A DNA stretch of 64,000 bases from Platycnemis pennipes (taxonomy: Eukaryota; Arthropoda; Insecta; Odonata; Platycnemididae): the NCBI GenBank assembly GCA_933228895.1, contig OW121853.1:74384645-74448644 (forward strand), written 5' to 3'. A model generated the notes under the pieces. The model was not told the origin of the DNA and did not search any database. It saw only the letters and a program-made list of their open reading frames with translations. A program made the position numbers and the translations under genes. Below, one piece after another: positions 21,055-33,000 of the stretch. Within the stretch, counting starts at the first letter, position 1. The number at the start of each line of letters is the position of its first letter.

Positions 21055-24000
21055 CTGTGAAATCATTAAAGGAACTGAATATAACTTCCGTCTCGTGCAC
21101 CTAAGAAACATCCAAATGTACACTGTGGTAAAACTATAAGAGATTCCCACTTAACCTCATGGAACCACAAAACACTGAACAATGCACACTATGTAGCCTT
21201 TAGTTAGCCCCCACATGAAAAAGGGTGTTTACAAACGGGAATATGATGACTTCCCTCGATATTATTTTGGGCAAGAGGGAAGAGTTTTTCCACGAGAATG
21301 AGAAGACACTCGCACAATACATGTCTACAATATGGACGTGTCATCTAGCTCCACTAAATATCTGATCTAGGGCTACCATAGTAGCTTTGTATCGAGGTCC
21401 TGTATTTAGTCCCATACACTGTGAGCTGGATACCAGGGAGCAGCCAGAAAATGGCATCCACACCTAAGATCCTTGAATACCAAAATTTTGATTGTCCAAC
21501 CTTTCCTTCCTGCCTCCTACTACAAATGGACAAGCCCTAACAACATTAGATCAATGAACTGAAACTCAACCCCCTTTCAAATGACCAGTTCACATCTTTT
21601 TTCCCACCTCTTAACCTGTATCACTGTTTATACAGGCTGTAAATGACATATATAGCCAGCATACCTGATGTGGCTGCCTAACAGCTGAAACCAGCTACAC
21701 AGTCCAATAAAACGAGTAATCGCAGTAATAAAACGAGTAATAGAGTCACAAATTTTGCCCAGAGTTGTCGACAAATACCTAAGGAAGACCCTCCCGTTTG
21801 GAATTATACCTAGCTCAAGTTCATCACACAAAAATAATGTAAGATATCTTGCCAGGATGCAACAGGGATTGGTGAACATTTTTTTCTGATGCCAAATATG
21901 TTCATTCATATTGCAGTCATGCCTCTGTGGATCCATTCTTCCACCATGGTAGAAATTAGTGCAAATCCGACAATGTTTACAATCAATGCTCTAATTCTTG
22001 ATATTTTATCTTACAACGAGTTTGAATGAGGAATCACTAATAGTAGCTAATACCATGCTCAAGTGCATTTTTTATGGAATCAATAGCCCTAAAGAGGGAA
22101 GGTTCTTAAAATAAATAGGACTTGATTACCCCCATCCCTTCCATTCCTATCCTTATACCTTTCCTCCTGGTCTGAAGCGCCTATTAGTGCGGAAACAGAC
22201 TTGAAAACACCCATGAAAATAGGACTTGAGGCACAATTATTTTCTTTTGATCTTCAAATTATACTTATGAATTTCACACTTCAGCCAAAACTATGTGAAT
22301 AAATGTACAATTTTCTATTCCTTAATTAGCAGATCATGAGGGCTACTCAAGAGAATTAAAATTCATATTTTTTCACTTAGTTTCTTCCATTTTTATGAAC
22401 ACGCATACAAGAGAGATAAATATTAGCAGATGCGCGATCAGATAAGCAGATTTCACAAAAAATATGAAACAAATAAATGCATTCCTAATAACATAATTAA
22501 GAGCATAACTTTAGTCAAATCACACGGCAACATTATTCATCCTGTTTGAAGGATATTTTAGCCAAATTTACTGAGTGCAAAAGTTTTTTCAGTTAATCAT
22601 TTATTATCAAATCATACAAATATTTCAACTGGAACTAAATTATGTTCATTGAAAGCTTAAAAAGTCCATTTCTCACCTTCCTTCTCACAGTTCCTTCCGC
22701 CTCATTACATTTCTAACAATATGATTACCATATTTTCCCCATTCACACTTTTCATCTAAGGATATGTAATCTAAAAACAATAAACACTTTGGAAGAGGCT
22801 TGGTTTTTGACATTTCTGATAGTAATCTCCTCTTGAATTTCTAAATGTTTAACGCATGTCACTTCCTGATCAGCAGCTTTTACTAAAATAAGTCGCAAAA
22901 TACATTGCAAGTATATTCCTTAAAGTTGACATTTGTAATAGCAGTTAACATATAAATTTCATCAATAAAATAGTATGACCTGAATAAAAACTAAATGAAT
23001 AGAAATTACTAGTGTCCTACTCATATTTAAAAAAATATCTAAATTAGGCTTGGTATAAAAAGCGTAAGCTTTCCTATAGATCCCTAAAATTCATGATGAT
23101 CTAAAAAAAATACATTAGAATTGTTGTAAAATACAAAAAATGAATGCATGAACAAATTATCACATCAATGCGGGTAGAATTTTCTCAACTTTCCTGTGGA
23201 GCAATAGCTTAATTGCTTGGCGGCACGAAATACCAATTGGCATCACTACATTCCTTGCATAAGACAAGGACAGTGCTATTGCCATCTCCGTAATGAATGT
23301 GTTCATCGTCTGAATGAAAGATTAATACATGGCTTCTTTCACAGAATCAATGTTATCAGACCTCAACAAGAGAAGAGAAAAAGAAGGTGTTGTTTAAGAA
23401 ATCTGAACTCACATTACTGCATAAGAGGTTAAAATTAAGAATACTTCCAGTGGCACTTATGAATTCAAGAATTAATTAACAGACTTAAAAGTATAAAAAG
23501 AGAAGGTGGCTAGGACAGAAATATAAATTCCTGATAGCATTAAACCACAAATTACTGAATTACTACTACTCTCACTTATTGTGGCACACATTTTCATCAC
23601 TTAAAATGAGAATTGGCTCACCAGCAAGCAATGTATATCTTTGATCCTTTCAAGTTTCAATTGTTACAATAAGTGTTGACAAAAAAAAGTTACCGGCCAA
23701 TTTCTGCCTCCACAAATTGTACACATCCCACAACTTTCAATCACAATAGAAATGCCAGCAGAAAGAGTACTGATTCATTCAGACTGATAGTTATTAATTT
23801 CACGAGTACCTCCCCAACGTGTCTTAAGGCCTGGTTACACGATACATTAACACGTACGAGTTAATGTGTAAAAGCATGAACTTGAGAATGAACGCGAAAA
23901 TGCACCGTGTAACCACCCCAAAATGTACAAATGAATGAATGCGTGAACAGAAAATAGAACCTGTTCTATTTGGTTCATGCATTCGCACAAGTTGCGCTGA

Positions 24001-27000
24001 AACCATTCATGCAAATGTACATGAACCCGTACGTGTTAATGTATCCTGTAACCAGGCCTTTACACAAGAAGCCCATTCAGTCTACATCCAACCCTTCAGG
24101 GAACTGTTCCATTCGCCTGTTAGTTGAGAGTAGACGGTGGTCAGATCCACCAATTCGTTCCCCACATTCATTGCACCTCCCTTCCTCCACCGCCCCACCG
24201 CAATCAGCAATCACAAAAGCATGCCCATTTGGGCATAAAATCCAGTGTCCCTGATGGAGGTTCATGGCAGAGACCACTTCTTTCATTTCTTTCTTGGAAA
24301 GCCCTATGTTCCCTGTTGTAATTGTTTTGTAGATGTCATTGATCTTCTTAATGATTTCCGAATACTTGGCCTTCTCGAATGCCTTCACCACCTCCACTTC
24401 AGACTTGAACTTTTCGTACTCACGATACCACACTGAGTTTCGGTGAAGGCCGAAACCCACTGTGCTTTCCAGAGCACGCAGCAGCAAGAGCAAATGAAAG
24501 CGCTTGCACTCTCCCTCAAAGTCACTGCGTTCTTGAACACTCATGACGTCTAACCTGCCCAGTATGATCTTGATGAGTAAGTTTGCAGCATTCAAGCAAC
24601 CCGGTATTGCCACTGCGCTGATCTTTGGCTTCATATCATTGAACTGTTCCACCAAAGACACCGTGAAGTCTGTGCGTGCTTCCAGAGAATTCAGCACAAA
24701 AGCTCCAAAATATTCCCTCTTGCTCCTGTTCACGAGTTGCTGCAGCTCACTTACACTACTCCTACTCTGGATAAATTCTGAAAAGTTGTGACAGCATTAG
24801 TCCTAGTCCAGGGGGTTATAATGTATTGGGGAGGGATTGGTATGCTAGCCTATGGGTAACAATGAAGCCAGAATGGTGGTGCTTGGGTAGGATTACACCC
24901 AACTTACTTCATACAAAACTTTGTGTTTGATATAGCCTCCGATGGAGACTTCATTTGTATTAAAACATAAGTAACAATGGCATTGTACCCAAATTTCATT
25001 GGAGCAGCATAAGTTAATCATCATAAGGCTATTAAAGGGAGCTTATTCAATTTTCTTCAGTATTAACTGAGGTTTAAGTAAGGAGTACGGGTTTTCATCA
25101 AAGTAACTCATACTGTTGCACTGAATTGAGGAATTTTCCTGTAGTGTGACATGTTGAGATTATTAAGCTTTTTGTAACTTAATATATGTGTTTGGATTCA
25201 GGTTGAGCATTTTAAAACTGTCTTAATTTTGTTTTGGGACTATACCACTAGCTCATATGACTATGGGTACTATATGAACCTTTTTTATATTCCAAATTAT
25301 TTTTATTTCTATTGCTTACTCCTCATACTTGGTGACTTTTTCTGCTATTGCTTTTTTCAACATTATGGGGAATTGGTATTGCAACATCCACAAAGTAGCA
25401 TGTTCTAATTTTCTTGTCAATTAGAATTAAATCTGGTCTGTTATTGCTGATGGTTTTGTCTAGAGCTGGGCGGAACAGGAAATACTGAACCAGTTCTTGA
25501 ACTTGGTTCTGAAAAAAACCATTTGCGATGGTGGTGCATCAGTTCAATAGATTGTACCAGTGTTTTCTTCTGAACCGGTGTTTTCCAATGAACTTTTTTT
25601 CCTTGTGAACAGCATTTTTTGTAATCCAAAAGGAATTTTGCCAAAATTTTTATTTAACCTGTTTTTTTAAGACGTGTTTTTTCCTCCAAGAAGATACTTT
25701 TTAATAATGCAGGTAAGCTTTCGTAAACTGAACAGTAAAAAGTGAGAATGTATGCAAGAGCCAAGAGTTTTTATGTGAGGCCTGGGCATACATATTGCCT
25801 TTTGTAATTGTAACGGCAATGAAATTCATGTTATTGTTGAAGGAAGGCAGTAAAATTTGCACAGATATTTATTCACTTAGCACGACGCGATTCATTGTTA
25901 AAACAACGTTATTAAGTGCCTTGATCAGCCTTGATGATAATGCTGTTGTAACAACAAAACACGTCATGCTAAGTTACTAACTCATGCTTGGTGAATGAAA
26001 AACAGAGCGACTGGTGTCTGCACACAGACAAAATCTCTCCACTTAAGATCTGATTTACGTGCTTCCAGAGAGTGGATTCGTATGGAGAGGCTGATAGCTT
26101 TCGTCTGTGGCTCATAGTTATCTGCCTTTCTTAGTCAACATTACCTTTATCTTTCATCATGGCAACAATTATAAGGCGAGGGTCTGACTATGATGCCTTT
26201 TCTGAAACATTATTAAGAATAGGAAGCCCGCAAACCACCCGAAAATTTCTGGCGACATATGGTGTCACATTAAATTTTGCCTTAGGTAACCGTATTTCCC
26301 CTGAATTTACCATTATTTGAAATATTATTTATTCAAAAATATCTCAACAGGATGTCGATCGGCGGCCCAATTTCAAATTCCCGTATGTTTCCTGTATTTC
26401 CCGGGCGATTATTTTCTGAATTCCCGTACAGAAGTCCGTGTAATTTGAACCGGTGTGTAATTCGGACCGATAGCTTTACTTTGTATTCATTAAGGGTAGC
26501 AACATGTTTAGGGTGTAGACGTTTGGGTGTATTTTTGGAATGTCTTCTCTCCAAATTTCAACAATCAAGCCCAGGTGATTGAGGCATAAAGGCTAAGTGA
26601 GAGAAATCGTGAAATTCTGTTCCCTCACACAAAGCATAAACAACGAAGACACACTCGAGACAAATACACCCATTGGAATGGCTCTGACTCCTAAGGCGAC
26701 AGAGAAATATAAAGTCACTTTTGCTAGTTCAAATACAGAAATTACTCCACTCTTATCATAATTCGTGTAGAAAAGTGCAAACAATTCTTTTTAATGTATC
26801 TAAGGATGTTTCTGTGAAATTCAGTCTCATTTTATTTTGATCCTCAGAGTGTATTTCGGACCACCAAAGAGCGTGTATTTTTGACCGGTCCAAATTACAC
26901 TGATAGTTACAAAATAATTCGCCATATGCATTATCTAGTACAACAGGTAAAATAAAGTGATTAAACTTTCTATCTTATTAAATTAGACTTTCGAACTGGA

Positions 27001-30000
27001 TAAGTCACATTATCACGCTGCATTTTTCGACAAAATCGTGCGACGCGAAACCTACTACTGTGGCAAGGGCGACAGACGTTGTGTGTGTGCTGTTTCCACA
27101 CTTACCGAGTCAGCCTCACGTGCGCTGAAATGACAACCTTGCGCTCAGTGGGTTACGAAATCTTCATGGGCTAAACACTGCGACTCCCGCACTGCTAAGG
27201 TCCCACCAACCGAAAATATAGTTATCTTCTGGATCTGTTCATTACAGAGTATTTCTTGAAATTTCCCGGACACTATGCGAATTTCCTATATACCTATTTC
27301 CCGTTTTTTCCAGGGTAATGTTAATTTCCCGTATATTTCCCGTATTTCCCGTATCGATTGACACCCTGCTCAACTATCCTTTGGCATAAAATATTTCTTG
27401 GAAAGAACTATAAATTCTGAGCATTAATAATCAATGTCAAAATGTTTAAATTTTGTTTGCATCTGGCGCATATAATGCAAGACAGTTCCCATTCATGCAT
27501 ACATTCCGGACACGAGTTTTGAGGCCAATGCAAGCCGTTGCACTATCTTACTTCTTACATGTGGAAGGGGTAGATAGGAACTTGAAACAATGCTCCTTGC
27601 CACATCCAATACTCCCTCCGCATTGAGCGACTAAAGTACCTATGCCACTAATAGCATTAAACTAAGTGTTTATCATTATTATTAGGATAATTCTTTAGCA
27701 TACTTCTTTCTTGCTAATTGCAAAGACGTTGCCTAAAAGCCAGGAAATACAAAGCAGACATCATTTTTCAGGTCCCACTCTTAATATGTACATTAGGGCG
27801 GATCGGAAAAATCGATTTTTCACAGAGAAACTTGGCCCTCTGGAAAAAGTTGTCAAAGTGACTCAAAATGAGGCCAGAAAAATTTGGGGCCTCTAGGTTA
27901 ACCCTAGACCCTCACGCTGTGGCCATTTATGGGGAGGAGGGATGGAAAAAGTCAAGTTTTTATAGTGGTTCCCCATGGATTTTGCTGAGTTGCGGTCCTT
28001 TAGGGAAAAACTTTTGTCCATTTGTACGTATCTGCAGCCATTAAGCCACAAATTGTCTATTTTGAGTGCGTGGCCGCAAGTAATTATGCACCGCCCACGC
28101 AGCGTCGCGGCGCTATGCTCTGAAGGCCGCTAGCGCGTCTCCTGCCAGCTCGCGCCTCCTGCCCTGTCACCACGAACGCAGCGAAACTCATCACGGATGC
28201 GTCTTCCGTCGTTGGTCTCATTAATATTAGATAATTAAACAATTTCCATGGAATAACAATTACGGAAGAACTGTATGAAAGTAATATAACACACCGTCAT
28301 CATTAAGGGAGTAAAGAAATACTCCCTGATTTTTAGCCTACTTTTACTATTATTTTTCAGTATGGAGGAAGAATGCAAAAATAATTAAAGTAGTTACCAG
28401 AGCTCACGACATTGAGGTACCTGCACTCAAAAATACAGGTAAAAATAAGAAAGTGGTTATTTCGTAGTAGGGTCAATCCATACCAAGTGGTCCAAGTTGG
28501 TAGCTCGACCATTTTAGAAAAAATTCATTTTTTGAGGGCCGATAGCCTTATGTTTCGATAGCTCAAAACAAGTTTTATTTTTTTTCTATTTTCCATGGCA
28601 ACCGAATGGCGGCCATTTTTCCATCTCCGTGCAGAGCTTTTTTAGCATTTTCAAGGCTTGAAATTAACTTCTGTTACTCTTATACCGTCGCTTATAGGAA
28701 AATGAAATACATTTTTATGCATTACGCATACTTGAAACTACAACTTTGTGTATGTCATAACGTGGAATTATTATTTCTTCGTGACTAATTTTACAGCCAA
28801 ACTTTGAAGTAAAAAACTCTAGTTTTAGTATATTTCGGATTTTTTTTGGGGAAGAAGAAATTTTCTGCTATCCTTAAAAATTACTCATAATATACGGTGA
28901 CATTAGATCTCTGCACTAAAATAATTTGAAGTCGGAAGCTCGCATATTTTTATTTTTACAGAGCCGGCAAATTGTAACTTTTTAAAATATTGCAATATTT
29001 CAAGTCTAATATCTCTGATGGGCAGTTGTTTAAAAATTTGAAAATTATAGAAAATAAAGATCTGTACAAAATATAACTATGGTATTAAACTGAACTTGCA
29101 GACTTTTCTAGTTACGCAGATACAGGTGTGTGAAAAACGCAAAAATTCAGCATTTGCGAAATGATGTAAATGCATTTATCATGCCCATTATTACACATCT
29201 TAAGGCTTGAAATAATGTTTTTTTGATATATATGATTGAAAAAAATAAATTTATCATAATAATATGTTGTATAGAAAAATAGTCCATAGTAAACTTCTCC
29301 ACAAAATTGTTGACACTTGGCTACCTATTGTATAGCACTTAAAAATCATTCACTAAATATGTCGAAAAAAATTGAAAGATATATTACATCAGTAATTGAT
29401 ACTATAATACTAATCATGACCTCACTTGTTATACAGAGTTGTAATTTATCGCTACATTGAAATGAATATGAAAATATAACACTTAGTTTCCTTTGATATT
29501 TCTGTGGGTCTCGGTTTTCTCAGCACGTTCGTTATCGGGATCTGTGACCTGCAGTCCTGTGACTGTGATCTGTGACCTGTGGACACTTTATATTCTGAAT
29601 TATATTCTCATTCTGGGCAGGTGGTTGTATTTAAATAGGAATGGGAACTGATTAAGTCTCAATGTCAAGAGCAATGATCATATCCACTAAAAATAATCTT
29701 ACTAGTGCTTGGTGTCTACGAAGCAGTTTTGCTGACTGGAAGGTCCTCATACTCTTCCGATTTGGATTCCGACGCTTAGATAAAACACCCAATGCTGTGG
29801 ATTCTCTTAAAATTGCTTCCCTTTTCATTATGATGTTGTTCAATGTTGTTACTGGCATGAGCAGCTTCTTCGCCAAGTCAATTCTCTTTAAGTGAGGATT
29901 TTTATCCACCTCCTCAATAATTTTTCTCCTCTCTTCGAAGCTAAGAGATTTCCTTTTTGAAGCCATCCCAAAATCAAAGCCAGCAGCCTCTGCTCTCTAT

Positions 30001-33000
30001 AAACCAATAGCACCCAGGAGACTGGTACTGGTCGATCAGTGGTCTTGTTGAAAACTGTTTCCTTATAACACTGCCGACTCGACTGCTGAGGAGCATATGA
30101 TTTACAAAGAAGTCGCCAACTCCCTTTTCTGAGCCACTTCTCACTGGCTTCAAATGTGGCTATATAATAAATTGTATTTTTTTTATCTGATATGCAACTA
30201 AATAAACCCTTACTACCGACAATCCAACCCTAACTCGTAAATGCTCTAATTTGAACCTTCAGGCAAAACACATTGTAATTCAACCCTCCCGCCTTTTTTT
30301 GTGCGGCCGTAACTTAGCATGAAGCTAACCTCTGCATCTTCTGGGGTTAAATTTTACTGTCGTTGTCACTGCGGCACCTAATAGATGTTGGAAATTTTCC
30401 TAAGAAAAATGGAGTTAAGGAAAATTCCCACGGGGAATGTTAGTGTGGACGGTTATCAACGTTAAAAATTGCATTTTTACACATTTCTCAGTGGTCTCGA
30501 TGCATTTTTACACCCATTTTATTCTATAAAAGCGAGGTGTAGGTGTACTCGAAAAATCATCATCATAGCATCATTAAAGACGAGCGAAAGAAAGACATTT
30601 CATTTCGCAAAATATTGATACTTTCCGAATATGAGAATATTACTGATGGTACGACATAATGAGAATGCCTTATTTAGCAATCAATTTTGATTTGTAGCTC
30701 CGAGAAATTAAGCTGCTGTTGCTAATGCAAGTCTCACATGGCGCGCAGTTCCACATTCATTTTTTCTACACAGAGCCCGGGAAAATTTGACGATTTCAAC
30801 TGCGTATTATGGCATATCATCATTGGGTTAAACCTACTATAGGGGAAAATGCGGTTTTAGATTATGAATGTATTACCAAGAGCATACAATATCTTAATGT
30901 TCATTATACATTCATTCATTGTACATATACAAGCATCTTAAAGCGAAACCTTAAGGACCTTCGACCTATCGAAAACTAATGCTGGTGATAGTCATCACTG
31001 ATGTATGGATAATCATTTGCATGAATCGTCATGAAAAAACCTTAAATCGGGTAAAAAATCTTGTGCGGGAAAATTTTTTACGACCTAGAATGCGGAAAAA
31101 CGCAGAATGCGGAGACGCTAAATTAGGACAATTTTTACATTGTTTTTATAGGGAATGAATCGGGACCTCAAAAAATAAACGTTAAATGCGGAAAAACGTT
31201 AAATGCGAAAACCTTAAATCCGGATCCGACTGCATTTTCTTTCGCAAAAAAAATCAAGAATTGCAAATATGTTTCTTGCAGATCCTCCTGTGGGGGAGAC
31301 AAAACCGAAAAATTGGGAGCTTGGCTCTTCAACAAATAAGACATGCTCCTCCCTAACCTTAGTTGATATGTCCTCTTGCCTATTTTCTCCAGTTTGTTTC
31401 ATCCTTTCTGCTGTCAAAATACAGACCTTCAATTGCATTTTTTGATTTATCTGTCTTTGCTTTTACTGAATCCAGCATCTTCTTTTTCTATCTTCATAAG
31501 TAATGCCGGTCCACTACCTTTCACATGTCTTCCGGAGTTTTGAGCTTTGCGTCGGATACAGTTGCGCTGATGATCATTGCTGCTCTACTCTGAGGGACAC
31601 GTCACTGGTACTTGCCTCCGCCACAGTTGGCAATTGAAGACGCCTTTGCCTCGAAGGAGGTCCAGGTTGATTTTCATTCCTAATCGTATGAGGAATGTTG
31701 AGGTCCAAGTCGGTTGGTTCCTCGTCGGTTGAGTTTTCTCGAGATGTAGCGGAAAAAATTCTTGATGCTGACTTTTTACCTCCTCAAGAATGAAAGATTT
31801 TGAGTCGACGCTCTCCGACGATCCTCTTCTGAGGATTTTCTTTAATCGTCGAGTTTCTAAGGCATCCAATCCACCGGATACCATCTTTCATTTTGTCCTT
31901 TGATCCCTCAAAAATGCCGCTTCATTTGGAAGAACTATATCCTCTTTCTAAATTTACACTCATTAATTCTTTAGCACTGACACGCACAAATATCACATCG
32001 TTTCTGGGATTCATTTAAAAATATATTTATTTTTTTGTCGATTTGGCACCTTTCGTAGGCTTGCTTGCATTTTTTCTTAAGTCGTAGTATGCCCTATGGT
32101 GCCGTATAATCATCACACCACGTTCCAGAATGATTGGAATAGAGGTGTGCCTCCAAAGTTCGGACAGTACTTGATAAACCGTAGGCCCCCTTCCTGCGCT
32201 TTAGTATCTCAATACGTCGTGAACATAAAAAAATATTTTTCCACTTCTTTTAAAGTCGACGTCAATTCTTTTATGTCAACGAGACAGGAAAAATGGTTAT
32301 AGTGTGTAGGGTTATATTAATTACAAATAATCCTTCCGTGATTGTTATTCCCTGGAAATGGTTTAATTATCTAATATCAATGAGACCAACTACTGAAGAC
32401 GCATCCGTGATGAGTTTCGCTGCGACCGGGCTGGAGGCGCGAGCCAGAAGGAGACGCGCTAGTGGCCTTCGGAGCGTAGCGCCGCGATGCTGCGTGGGCA
32501 GTGCATAATTACGCGTGTCCGCGCACTCAAAATAGACAATTTGTGGCTTAATGGCTGCTGATACGTACAAATGGATGAAATTTTTGCCCTAAAGGGCCGC
32601 AACTCAGCAAAATCCATGGGGACCTGCTATAAAAACTTGACTTTTTCCATTTTCAGCCCCCCTTCGCATAAATGGCCATGGTGCGAGGGTCTAGGGTTGA
32701 CCTAGAGGCCCCAAATTTTTCTGGCCTCATTTTGAGTCACTTTGACAACTTTTTCCAGAGGGCCAAGTTTCTCCGCGAAAAATCGATTTTTCCGATCTGC
32801 CCTAATGTACACATACCTGACCTGAGAAATATACCAATATATATATACCAATATATAATCAGGTAAATATTCAAATTAAATCACATCAGGCAATGAGGGC
32901 ACAAGAATGAACTTACCGTCAGAGCGAGTAAGTTGCCTGAGTTTTTCCACCGATTTGATGACCTTGTTGTTTATTTGTCTCAAATTTCCAAACACCTTGG

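Larger units (their letters stand above)
21055..24076. other. Between the two ZNFX1 terminal exons: 3' UTR A and/or intron
   Basis: AT-rich, non-coding. Contains a SINE insertion at 22126-22216 and a Tourist-like MITE at 23827-24059. No other ZNFX1 exon copy was seen here: there is no second RING-like or NF-X1 exon, which argues for duplication of the terminal exon alone. Confidence 0.6.
27794..32804 (-). mobile_element. hAT-like transposon with long TIRs, copy 1 (5.0 kb, in a ZNFX1 intron)
   Basis: The left end tagggcggatcggaaaaatc (27794) is inverted at the right, cgatttttccgatctgccct then a (32804). Flanking 8-mers are ATGTACAT (27786-27793) and ATGTACAC (32805-32812), 7 of 8 identical. 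The inverted arms are about 500 bp (27794-28300 with 32300-32804). The left arm extends further, to about 28440, matching the right arm of copy 2. Inside are a transposase N-terminal remnant (31884-31214, minus) and a CENP-B-like scrap (29966-29652). The 28470-29600 part has no match to copy 2 and is probably a nested insertion. Confidence 0.8.

Noticed and set aside
20360..24777. Two separate ZNFX1-like genes in tandem
   Set aside because: Only the terminal exon is duplicated; no second helicase, NF-X1 or RING-like exon lies between or beyond the two copies.
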